From Strigops habroptila (Eukaryota > Chordata > Aves > Psittaciformes > Psittacidae): 64,000 bases of DNA. The stretch covers positions 14,208,744 to 14,272,743 of the forward strand of contig NC_044288.2 of the NCBI RefSeq assembly GCF_004027225.2. The letters are read 5' to 3'. The notes beneath the pieces are model-generated. The model saw nothing but the letters and a program-made list of their open reading frames with translations, was not told the origin of the DNA and searched no databases. Position numbers and translations under genes: made by a program. Positions 1 to 8,900 of the stretch are shown here, piece after piece. Positions within the stretch are counted from its first letter, which is position 1; the number at the start of each line of letters is the position of its first letter.

Positions 1-3000
1 CTCCAGCAGGTTTCATGGGGAAGGTGGGGAAATTCATGTCCTGGGAAGAGGTCCCCACCACACACCCCCTGCACTGGCTCTCATGCAATGCCACTTTCTC
101 CCTGGTGATGGGAAAGGGCCCTTGATGTGTGGCTCAGACCCTTCCAAGGCTGAACATCTCACGCTCTCAGTTCACAGGGCTGAAGCAGCAGGATGTTCCC
201 ATGAGAAGGGCTGACCAGGCTCCCCTCGCAGATGGCAGTCGTTTTTTGGTTTTCAGCATGAAAAATCCTGAAGCTGATTTTATGTCAGATGCAGAAGGCA
301 GGACAGGATCCCACAGAGGCCATTTGGCACATCTCACTCTGTGCTTAGCCCCAGGCTTGTGCTCCAGGGACACATCTCACCTTGGAAAGCCGCAGTGAGC
401 AGTGTGCCCACTCCAGCCTTGCGTGGCAGGTCATTCCCTGCCTCTTTGATTCTCCACTTGGGAGAGCGCTTCTTGACATCTGCTCTGAATTTGATTCTCC
501 TCTATTTATGTTTTATAGCCCTTGTTCCTCTCCCCTTCATGGGGTTGAGCACAGTAACTCGAGATGATATTATCCATATCACTCAAGTTCTTATGCACTT
601 CACTTAAATTTTCTCATAACCAGCTTTATTTTTCCCTTTCTCCTGGCTACCTTCAGCACTAGATTGTTCAGTGCCGGGTTAAGCATCTTTATTCTTCTTT
701 CTCTTTTCCATAAGGTTATTTTTTAATGGTGCAAGCAGAGTTTATCACACTTATTTTAAATGAGATCTTGAGCATGTATGTGTTCTTGATCCACCCTGAA
801 GAATACCTCAGACCCAAGTGATGCTACTCTTGTCCCAGGGCACATCCAGTGAACTGGAAGAAGAGCAGACATCTCCTCCAGGCTCAGCTCAGTGATGCAC
901 AAACTACTTATGTTCACAGTAAAGCCTCAAGCCTCCCTTGAAATCAGCTCTGTGTTGCTCTCATGTATGTATTGGACAATCTCTTTAAGTTCTTTTTGCT
1001 GAAACCATGCAAGCCCATGGCAAGAGCATTGTAAAAGCCAGTACCTGTGCCAAGCACTAACGGCTGCTACAGGAAACAGTCAGAAAAGTGTGGCTGAAGG
1101 CTAAGATGTTCAAAGCTGCCTTAATTATTAGAGCGTGAGCTTCCAAATCCCTCGAGAAGCACAGAAAACATTGGCCTCAGAATTTAAGCTGTGCTCAGAG
1201 AAGCAGGAGCCAGGGAGTTTTGGGGACATCTTGACTGCAGTCTGCCTGGCTGGCTCTGCCGGACTTGGAATCAGTCCGATTCATTGCAGCAGCTCGGAAT
1301 TCAGAGCAGAGGGAGCAGACAAGGCTCATTGCCTATTCCAGCCAGAAAGACTGCAACAACAGTTGTGGTTTTCTTTTTTTCCTTTAAATAAGGTTACTTG
1401 AGTAGACAGCCAGGAATAGACCCTCTGTCTGCTCATCACCAAACTGAGCCCCACTGACAATTATGCACAAACTAAGGCTTTGCCTGAAGAAGCAGGGTCC
1501 TCGCTGACCACCAAAGCACAGAGGGGAGGGCAGGGACCGTTCAGACCCTGCAAAGTGCAGCTTTGGACTTTTTCTCCTCAATCGCTAATGGTCCTGGCAG
1601 TTGGGCATCCAGAGGTGGGCAACAGATGCAGGTCCCTCCTTATGAAAAGCACATTCCCATGCAAAGCAAATCTCCAGGTATGCTGGTGCATCTGTTTGCA
1701 GTGCAGAATGCATGAGGCTCACATCCCCCCCTTGCTTCATGCTCTGCTCGGATATTTATTCTCCCAGCAAGCCATCGCTGCCTTGTCCTCCAGGACTGTG
1801 TTTCAACTTAAACATCAGCAATTTCCCCTGCCACAGGCGATCAGCGAAATTACCAGCCTGATTTAAGGCCAGGGGAGATAAGAGAGTGTTACACTCCGTG
1901 AAACTCTTCCAACGACTTAGTTGCTCTTGTACTGCTCCAGGCTGCAGATGGACGCAGCCACTCCTGCCACTTTGCACCAGGCTGGAGGAGCGACCACTGG
2001 TGATGGCACAGCTTTCCACACAAGACCCTGAGCATCCTCCATCAGCATCCCGCTTCAGTCACCTTCTCCTGCCCCGCACTGCTGGGCTCTGTTTATCTAC
2101 AGTAATTGCAGGCAGATTTCCCTGTTGATCGTAGGGATTTTGCTTGCTCAGGTGGATCCACTTGGAATATCAGTGTTTTTATTTTATTTATTTTACTGCT
2201 AAAAGCTGTGCATAGGTCTGTCCTGTGCAGATAAACACCCAGCTCAGCCATGCCACAAATAACTCTCTATCTTGCTTCCCAGCTAGGGGACAAGGATTTA
2301 TGGATGTTGGTGCTGTCTCTCCACCCCTGGGAGAGATGGGGAGAGGGTTGGATGCTCTCCCGCAGTGCCAGGACTCGCAATTTTCTTCTAAAAGCCTATA
2401 ATCATCCTCACTTCTGTGAGCTATTGAAGCATTTGCATTGTTTCACAGCATCTCAAGTGTCGGCTGGAGGCAGCTCCAGGTTTGGGGGAGTCCGCAGGAT
2501 CACTGCGGGATGCGATGCCGGCAGGCATCCCCCCTGCCGAGCAGCAGGGGAGGGCTGTGCTCCTGCCTGCAGGTGAGCCGGTTCCTGGGCATTGCTTTTT
2601 ATCAGGAAAGAAACCCATAACAAATCAATTCTGTTCACATGAGACTTGAGCTGAACTTCAACCAATAAACACTGAAGGATAAAGAAATGCCAAGGGAAAC
2701 AAAATCCTGTTGTGGACCAGCCACGGCTGAGGTTCGTCCATTTTTTGAAGATTGTTTTTCCTTTTCTCTTCCTGGTTAAAAATGAGTTTTGCAGAAAAGA
2801 GGAAGCATCATCAGCACACAAACATCTGTCAAAAAAATTGACCAAAGGTTAAGTGAAGGAGTTGGCTTTCCCTACGGTGAAGCCATCTTGACACAGGGCA
2901 CAGTGCAGACATGGAGACCTGGACCGGAGTTTCACGCTCCATCCCTGTAGTGGCAACATGTATCTGCAGCATCCATGAACCCAAGAGAAAATAGGCTCTT

Positions 3001-3560
3001 GGGTGGTATTTTGGCCCCTATTTCCCCGTTGCAGTATTTTCTTCCCCTAGCCTGTGCTGTTACGCTGGCAGAGTAGCTGGGGCCGTGGAAAGCCAGGTCT
3101 GTCTCACTTGTGACCACTCAGCAGGAGAGGGAATCCCATAACCATTCAGCTCTCTTGAAGGGATGCAAAGGACCTTCTGCTTTCCACTACCCACCCCTGC
3201 AGGAGTCCCAAGGTCAGAATCCAGCCCTTCACATGAGTCAGTCCTTGCCCCAAGGAGCTGCATCCAGAGGAGACCAGAAGGCAGGAGAGCACTGATTCCC
3301 TATGTCTCTGCCATCTCGTTTCCATGCTGTCATGCCATCTGTGGGCTTTATTCCAGGAACTCCTGTCACATTTGCTCCCATTAGCAATTTTTTCTTGCCC
3401 ATTCCCAGCATCCCAAGTACCTCTGGTCACCCCTGCTCCTCACCCAAGGCTTTATGACACCACTGCCCATTTTTGCTGCACTCTGCCCTGCAGCAACTCA
3501 ACACATGAGCTGCAAGCAGGGCAACTCAGCCTGCTAGCAAAGAGAGCTTCCAAATGGGGA
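1..3560. other. Upstream flank without a recognised gene
   Basis: This is mixed-composition DNA with many short chance reading frames on both strands, none resembling a known protein or showing splice-linked neighbours. I see no RNA gene and no strong repeat. In mammals the gene upstream of GALNT10 is MFAP3, as I recall; nothing from it is recognisable here. Confidence 0.6.
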
Positions 3561-5302
3561 TCGAGCTGCTGTTAATTGATCCTATATTTGTTTTGAAAAG
3601 ATGCCTGGGGAAGGTACACCATTTCCCTTTCCACTTAGATGCTTAAAAGCCACAGGCTTTCTTCTTTCTCAGAGACGTAAATCCATGTTTATTTTGCATG
3701 TACCAAATTAATCCCCAAGGCACTGCATCCAACAGGCCCAAATCAGAGCTCTGTCTGCACCAAAACACTTCAGGAGAAAGAGGGGAGGGAGAAATGCTGG
3801 ACCTTTAGTAGAAGAAACACATCTATTTGGGAGCTGCATGGCGTATAAATGACTTGGTAATCCCAACAATGCTTTGTCTTAAAGTGGGAAGGAAAGACCT
3901 GGAGCATCCATTTCCATTTCAATTCCTATGCGGCTCTTTAGAGGGTTTGATCATTCAGGATGCTCTCATATACAAAATACTAATCTACCTGCAGCATGGG
4001 GCCATATTCTGTTCCCAGTTACAACTTGTGCGACTCTGCCGAAGTCAATTTATGAGGCAAACATTTAATTAGCAAGCAGGCTCACAATCCTAAATTTAAA
4101 CATATGTCAAGCCAGCGAGTAGCTTTGTTTTAATTAACTCTCAAACTTTGTGGCTGTCATTTCTTTATATAAATGAGGATGCTCTGCCAAGGGCAGGCTG
4201 TAATCCTATGTGCATACCTAGGAAACCGCCTGCTATTTCACAACCACTTTTCAGAGACCTCTTGCAGAGGCTAGGGGATGGGGATGTTATTAGAAGGGTC
4301 CATACGGCAGCGCGCTGGCACTGCAGTATTAAATCAGAGCATTGTAGTTTTCCAGCCTCGATTCTCACAGTACCAGGTAGTGTATATGTAGCTTCATTGT
4401 TGTACAATTTTAGGGGCTATGCATTATTCAACAGCAGCCAAAGTCTCCGCGCTGCCGGAGGTGATTCAGTGATGATAAAAGGAATACATTTTGCTCCAAA
4501 GGCAGAAGCAGAGAGATTTCGTGGGTCAGTATCTTCTCCACCCACAAAGGAACAATGGAAGCATTAACATCTCTAGTAAAGAAATCAGCTGGCAGCAAAA
4601 CCTCACTGATAATTAAAATAAAAGTACAAGCTGCCTCAACATGTAGTTAGACTTAGCAAGCGTAACCTGCTCTCAAATGCTTTCCTTGATGATTTGGCTC
4701 TAGCAGCAGGCACTGAAATCTGCTGGAAGATGCCATCTAGCGGGTTATGGAAGTTTATTTAAGTTTAAATCCACTTGCTGGTGTGGGGCGACGGTGGCAA
4801 GGACTGCAGATGTGGGGTGTGCAATGTTTCTTTGTAGATTTCTGTTGTTGTTGTTGTTGTTGTTCAAGGAAATAAAACATTTCTCTGCGGGAGTTTACAC
4901 TGGAAGAGATAATATTTATTTCACCGGTCCCGCAGCAGGGCTCGGGGTTGTCACAGCTTTGCTGTTGACACTAGCCGAGCCGCACGGCTGTTCCCTGGCA
5001 GAGCATCTTCTCAACGCCAGGGCTGTTTGCTCTCCAGTTAAGGAATTAATGCGTTTCCTCGTTTTGGAAAAGCTGTACCACTGTTGTTTCCTTCTTAAAA
5101 CACCCCCCTGCATCCAGTGCCTATACATTATCTAGTTTATGATACAGTAAAAGCCACTTAATTGGTACCCCGATGAACAACATTCCTTTATAATGGCAGC
5201 CACTGCTGCGGAACTGATGGGAGCGATCCCATCTGTCGGAAGGCCAGGCAATGGGATGTTCATCCATGGAGCACTGTGGACAGTAGCCTTGTCCTGCCGT
5301 GT
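3561..5302. other. AT-rich upstream flank with homeodomain-type cores
   Basis: No gene is recognised. The stretch carries several TTAATTA or TAATTA-type cores, for example TTTAATTAGC near 4064 and TTTTAATTAACT near 4129, plus the (TGT)n tract near 4843. Positions 4148-4567 happen to be open for 139 codons on the + strand, but the translation is not recognisable. The region could hold distal regulatory elements; this is only an inference from base composition and motifs. Confidence 0.4.
4843..4864. repeat. (TGT)n microsatellite
   Basis: This is an uninterrupted run of seven TGT units plus one base in the upstream flank. It is an ordinary simple repeat that may vary in length between individuals. 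Confidence 0.9.
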
Positions 5303-5365
5303 GCCCATGCATCCCTTTGGGAAGCCCATGCATCCCTTCGGGGAGCCCATGCATCCCTTCGGGGA
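5303..5365. repeat. 21-bp minisatellite, three copies
   Basis: Three head-to-tail 21-bp units (5303-5323, 5324-5344, 5345-5365) share the core CCCATGCATCCCTT. Copies 2 and 3 are nearly identical; copy 1 differs by TTTGGGAA in place of TTCGGGGA. Because 21 is a multiple of three, both strands stay open across it (MHPFG repeated on the + strand), but there is no other sign of coding. It lies about 430-490 bp upstream of the GALNT10 start codon. Confidence 0.85.
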
Positions 5366-5407
5366 GCTCTGCCCCTCCGCAGAGCCCGACTAGGTGCTGC
5401 TGCAATA

Positions 5408-5460
5408 CATTGCTAATTGCCGTGGGCATTGCTAATTGCGGACCCTTCCCGGAGCAATTA
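5408..5460. promoter_or_regulatory. Duplicated TAATTG homeodomain-type motif
   Basis: The 13-mer CATTGCTAATTGC occurs exactly twice, at 5408-5420 and 5427-5439, with a 19-bp period. An inverted copy of the core (GAGCAATTA) follows at 5452-5460. TAATTG is a typical homeodomain core. The cluster lies about 110-160 bp upstream of the GC-rich promoter. The repeats are visible in the sequence; a regulatory role is inferred. Confidence 0.45.
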
Positions 5461-5532
5461 CCCACTTCGTTTGCCCCCGCCCCATCCCGCTGCGCCCACC
5501 CAGGCCCCCGCGGCTGCCAGGGCATCGTTTTA

Positions 5533-5569
5533 GAGTCATAATTAGAGACTCATTAAAGGAAAGTCATTA
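5533..5569. promoter_or_regulatory. Three phased TCAT(T)A motifs at the island edge
   Basis: GTCATA (5535), CTCATTA (5549) and GTCATTA (5563) are spaced exactly 14 bp apart. The first two also form an inverted repeat, GAGTC at 5533-5537 and GACTC at 5547-5551, around an ATAATTAGA centre. They stand at the boundary between AT-rich upstream DNA and the CpG island. TCATTA/TAATGA is a homeodomain-like core, and TGAGTC/GACTCA halves resemble AP-1 half sites. Function is not shown. Confidence 0.4.
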
Positions 5570-5601
5570 GCGAAGGGAGCGCTCGGGGGGTGGGGGGCAG
5601 T

Positions 5602-5636
5602 GGGCGGAGCCTCCCTCCGGCGGCGGTGGGCGGGGC
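5602..5636 (+). promoter_or_regulatory. Paired GC boxes (Sp/KLF type)
   Basis: Two GGGCGG hexamers lie at 5602-5607 and 5628-5633, 26 bp apart; the second sits in TGGGCGGGGC. They are 160-195 bp upstream of the start codon. Sp1-family binding is inferred from the motif and the CpG-island setting. Confidence 0.55.
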
Positions 5637-5668
5637 GAAGGAGGCCACGCCTCCCCGCGAGCGCGGAG

Positions 5669-5676
5669 CGGAAGTG
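5669..5676 (+). promoter_or_regulatory. ETS/GABP-type site
   Basis: CGGAAGTG is an exact ETS-family consensus. It lies 120 bp before the start codon inside the CpG island. Sites of this kind are commonly found close to the transcription start of TATA-less promoters, so it also marks the likely start region. Binding is inferred from the motif only. Confidence 0.5.
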
Positions 5677-5795
5677 CCGGAGTTGCCGCCCGCTCCCGCT
5701 GCCGCCGCCGCCGTGTGCGGGGCAAAGTTGGGCTCCGTCGGGGCGGCGGGGCCGGGCTGCGCTTCCTCCTCCCGCTCCAGCCTCCTCGGGCTCCG

Positions 5796-5990
5796 ATGCG
5801 GCGGAAGCAGAAGCGGTTGCTGCAGGCGGTGGGGCTGGCGCTGGCCGCCCTCGTCTTCTTACCCAACGTGGGGCTTTGGTCCCTCTACCGAGAGCGGCAG
5901 CTGGAGGGCGGCGGGGCAGCCGGCGGGGAAGGGGCTGTTGCTGCTGCTGCCGCCGCGGGGCCGCCGGGGGTAGCGGCCGGCGAAGCGCCG
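5796..5990 (+). CDS. GALNT10: GALNT10 exon 1 coding part (residues 1-65)
   Basis: The ATG at 5796 is the first in this frame within the CpG island, and the reading from it matches the known GALNT10 N-terminus. Residues 1-7 (MRRKQKR) are a basic cytoplasmic tail. Residues 8-31 are a hydrophobic signal-anchor of a type II Golgi protein. Residues 32-65 are a Gly/Ala-rich stem with six alanines in a row (49-54), encoded by GCT/GCC/GCG triplets at 5940-5957. The exon ends with CCG followed by the consensus donor GTGAGT at 5991 and stops on a codon boundary (phase 0). The start context is weak, with C at both -3 and +4. The 5'UTR extent is not visible from sequence alone. Confidence 0.94.
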
Positions 5991-8900
5991 GTGAGTGGCG
6001 GCGGTCGCGGGGTGTGGGGATGTGTGGATAGGGGGAGGTGGGTGCCGCGGGGGGCGGTGAGGGGCTGGGGGCGTCCCTCTGCCTTGTCACAAGGGGGGAG
6101 CCTCAGTTGTACGTGTGGGAGAAGCAGCAGCCGCCCCCTATAGAGGAGGGGGTGAAGGAGAAGAGTGCAGGGGAGGGCTCCTGTGCCCCTGAGCAAGGAG
6201 CCGCTTTTCCGTAGCGATGTCTGGGTTGGAGGGGGAACGCGAGCGCTTTCTTGCCAGTTCACGGGTGCGCGGACTCGAGGGTCTGCTCGCCTTTTTGGGC
6301 TGAGTTTGGTAAGGGAATAACACAAGGTTTTTGGCTCCTTGCTCTAACGAGTAAGGAAGGGGAGCTTGCTCCCTCCTTGCATACAAGAGGACGGTGATTC
6401 TGTCTCCCAAGGGTGTGCCTCTTTACGTGCCATTTCCCTTTACCTGCCTTGGGAAGGGGCAGGGAACAAACATCACCTGTTACCTCCGGGTCCCCGCAGC
6501 GCTTAAGGCAAAGGCTGGCAGCAAGTGCCAGGTGGAGCTTGGGGATTACGTCTGTGTGCTGAGCCTCCTTTAGGAAGAGAGGAGTGGATAACTCTTCCTG
6601 AGAGGCAGAAGATGCCTGCTGGGTACGTGGCCTGACGATATTGCAGCACATGACTGCATTCCTTTCTTGTCCCACTGGAGTAGTAGTAAATTTAACAGCC
6701 AAATCTTTCTGCTTAGTGTGTGAGACAGGGAGACTAGATCACCCAAATTAGACGTTTGGAAGCTCGGTTTAGCTGCATTTACTCTTAGCTATGCAATTGC
6801 TTTGTCCTCTTCTGGGTTTGGCTTTGTACCATTAGGAATGATTGGGACTTGAAAGCTTGAAATGCCAGTGTGTAACTATCGGTTCGGCTGCTACTCTACA
6901 AAGCTCTGCTTGTTCATAACCACTTGAAACTCTTAGTTGTCTAATTCTTTCCCTCCTTGGAGACTTGCCACTATGACTGCATCGTAAGGGTGGTGAAACC
7001 TACTGTGGCAATTTATGCTCTGAGGGAAAGAAGGCTCTCGGGAAGTGTTGTAGTCAAACTGAGACTGAGCTCTTCCTTCCCAGAAGAAATGTGTTCTGAA
7101 ATTCAAGCAATCAGTGCAAGTCTAGTATAACCATTATATCCCTGTAATGCCAGCAGGGAAAGGCATCAGTTGTTACCTGCCATAAAACATCGATTTGTAG
7201 TGGATCCTCAAGCCTGCGCAGAAATCCCTTTAACCTACACAGTGATCATGACATACCTGGAGTTCCTGATGTTACTGCCTTATGCTTGTATTTCTATTCG
7301 ATGCAAGGAATCTGTTTTGCGTGATGAATAAAAATCAAGCCCTGTAGTCCACTGCTCCATAGCTTCCCATGGTATGGTGTTATGGTGAAATGAAGGCCAT
7401 TGTAAAATCATGCATCTTCCAGAGGTGGTGAGGAGAAAAATGGTAACTATTCTTAGGAGGCTTCAGAGTTCCTTTTTGGAAATAGCAGTTAATTCTGGTC
7501 AAATCTGTAGAGTGAAAAAATGGTGAAACTGACTTTGTTGCTCTTCAAACATTGTCCTTTTACTGTGGGCTTTGGGTAGCTGTAAGCCAGGCAGTTCCTA
7601 CAATGCAGTTCATCACTGCTGTTTTCTGTGTGTTCAGTGTTCTCAGTATTTAGATAGCTCACATTGCCCATGTTGCACAGAATGTTGACTCTGTTTTCTT
7701 TATGTCTGTTTAAAGTATGGCAGCTGCCAGTAAATTGAGATCTGCTTTTGTTTTGATGTGTTGAGCTGGGCAGGAAATGTCTGTGCAGCTTACAGGAGAA
7801 TTCGCAATAAAACCTCTCTGCACTTGTGTAAATCAGAGTTACTGAGGTTTAGGCTGAAGTTTTCATCTTCCAGTCTAATTAAGGTGGAGTTAGAGGCTGC
7901 AGTGGGTCTGCGAGTGAAGAAATACTTGTATCATAGGCCTATTTTTTTGAAGGATTTGGCCCTGAAATGATAGTTCCTGTTACACTGAGCAAGGGAAAAT
8001 ATGCTCTAAAGGACAACTGGCTGTCTTGGTAAAAATAACTTCAGATGAAGCAGTATAACGACAAACCAAATGGGTTTGGTTTGTTGTTTTTTTTACTGTT
8101 GTCGTAGAGGTATCTGTCAGCTGACTGCAGAGAGGGTTTTGGGCATCCTCAGATTCAATAGTTCCAACCTCTCTTCCTTGTTTTTTGTACTTACTAATCA
8201 ACTTCCAGCTTGTAAATGAATATGCTGTTTGTCTGCTTGTTCATAAAGCCGTTCTGAAGAGCTGAGTTCTTAATACCAAACCCCTAAATGATAGGAGGCT
8301 ATCTTATAAAAAATAATACTTACAGCAGTCAGAAAAGATTTTCTTCTGTTTCTGGCTTTAATTTGCCTTTTTGTGCAGGCTAATTTTAAATTGAGGACAT
8401 TTCGGATGTGATACAGAATTGAGCTCTTCAATGAAATCTCTGTCCAGGCTCATTCTTTTTCTTTAAATGGTGTCTGCTGTTTCAGTCAGTGATTTTTATC
8501 TTTCAGAGTTACAGTGAAAGGCGAGAGGGAAGGTTTTAAGGAACAGCAGAATTAAAGCTGGAACATAGAATTGTGATGCTAAAATCTGAAGTTTAAAAGC
8601 TGCTAGGAGTTTTTGTACTGCGTGTTACCTTCAAAATGGTGATGTATCAGTGTAGGCGATTTTTGCCTTATTTAATCTTTAGAGTGCCTGAAACAAATGT
8701 GTCAGAAAATTAAGCAATCAGAAGCCATGTAAATATATTCTAGGAAAGATTATGCTAAAGGCTTTCTGCAGAAGTGCCTGGGTACCTAATTGCTCCTGTA
8801 TTTACATGTTCAGGGGAAACATTATGGTGGCTGAAAATAATGTATTGCTTTAATAAGGTGGATTAGGTCTGTGTTCTTCCCTTTGGCCTTCGGGTTTGTT

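Larger units (their letters stand above)
5570..6070 (+). promoter_or_regulatory. CpG-island promoter of GALNT10
   Basis: This block is strongly GC-rich and dense in CpG, in sharp contrast to the AT-rich flanks on both sides. It surrounds the start codon at 5796 and exon 1. GC boxes (GGGCGG) lie at 5602-5607 and 5628-5633, the second inside the fuller TGGGCGGGGC at 5627-5636. An ETS/GABP consensus CGGAAGTG lies at 5669-5676. I see no TATA box at a useful distance. This is the usual design of a broadly expressed, TATA-less vertebrate promoter with dispersed starts. I infer transcription starts between about 5640 and 5770. The block may extend at lower CpG density to about 6300. Confidence 0.85.

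Noticed and set aside
1480..1866. 128-codon + strand frame in the upstream flank
   Set aside because: The composition is random-like, overlapping frames on the other strand are of similar length, and no family motif is present.
4148..4567. 139-codon + strand frame upstream of the promoter
   Set aside because: There is no resemblance to a known family, no splice-linked partner and no promoter-like start. I treated it as chance or as constrained non-coding DNA.
5303..5365. Three repeat units as a CRISPR-like array
   Set aside because: The units are directly adjacent with no spacers, and the genome is that of a vertebrate. This is a minisatellite.
5542..6090. 182-codon - strand reading frame and other long frames across exon 1
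   Set aside because: They exist because the CpG island is so GC-rich that stop codons are rare. The translations are low-complexity Pro/Arg/Ala, and the + strand frame from 5796 explains the locus.
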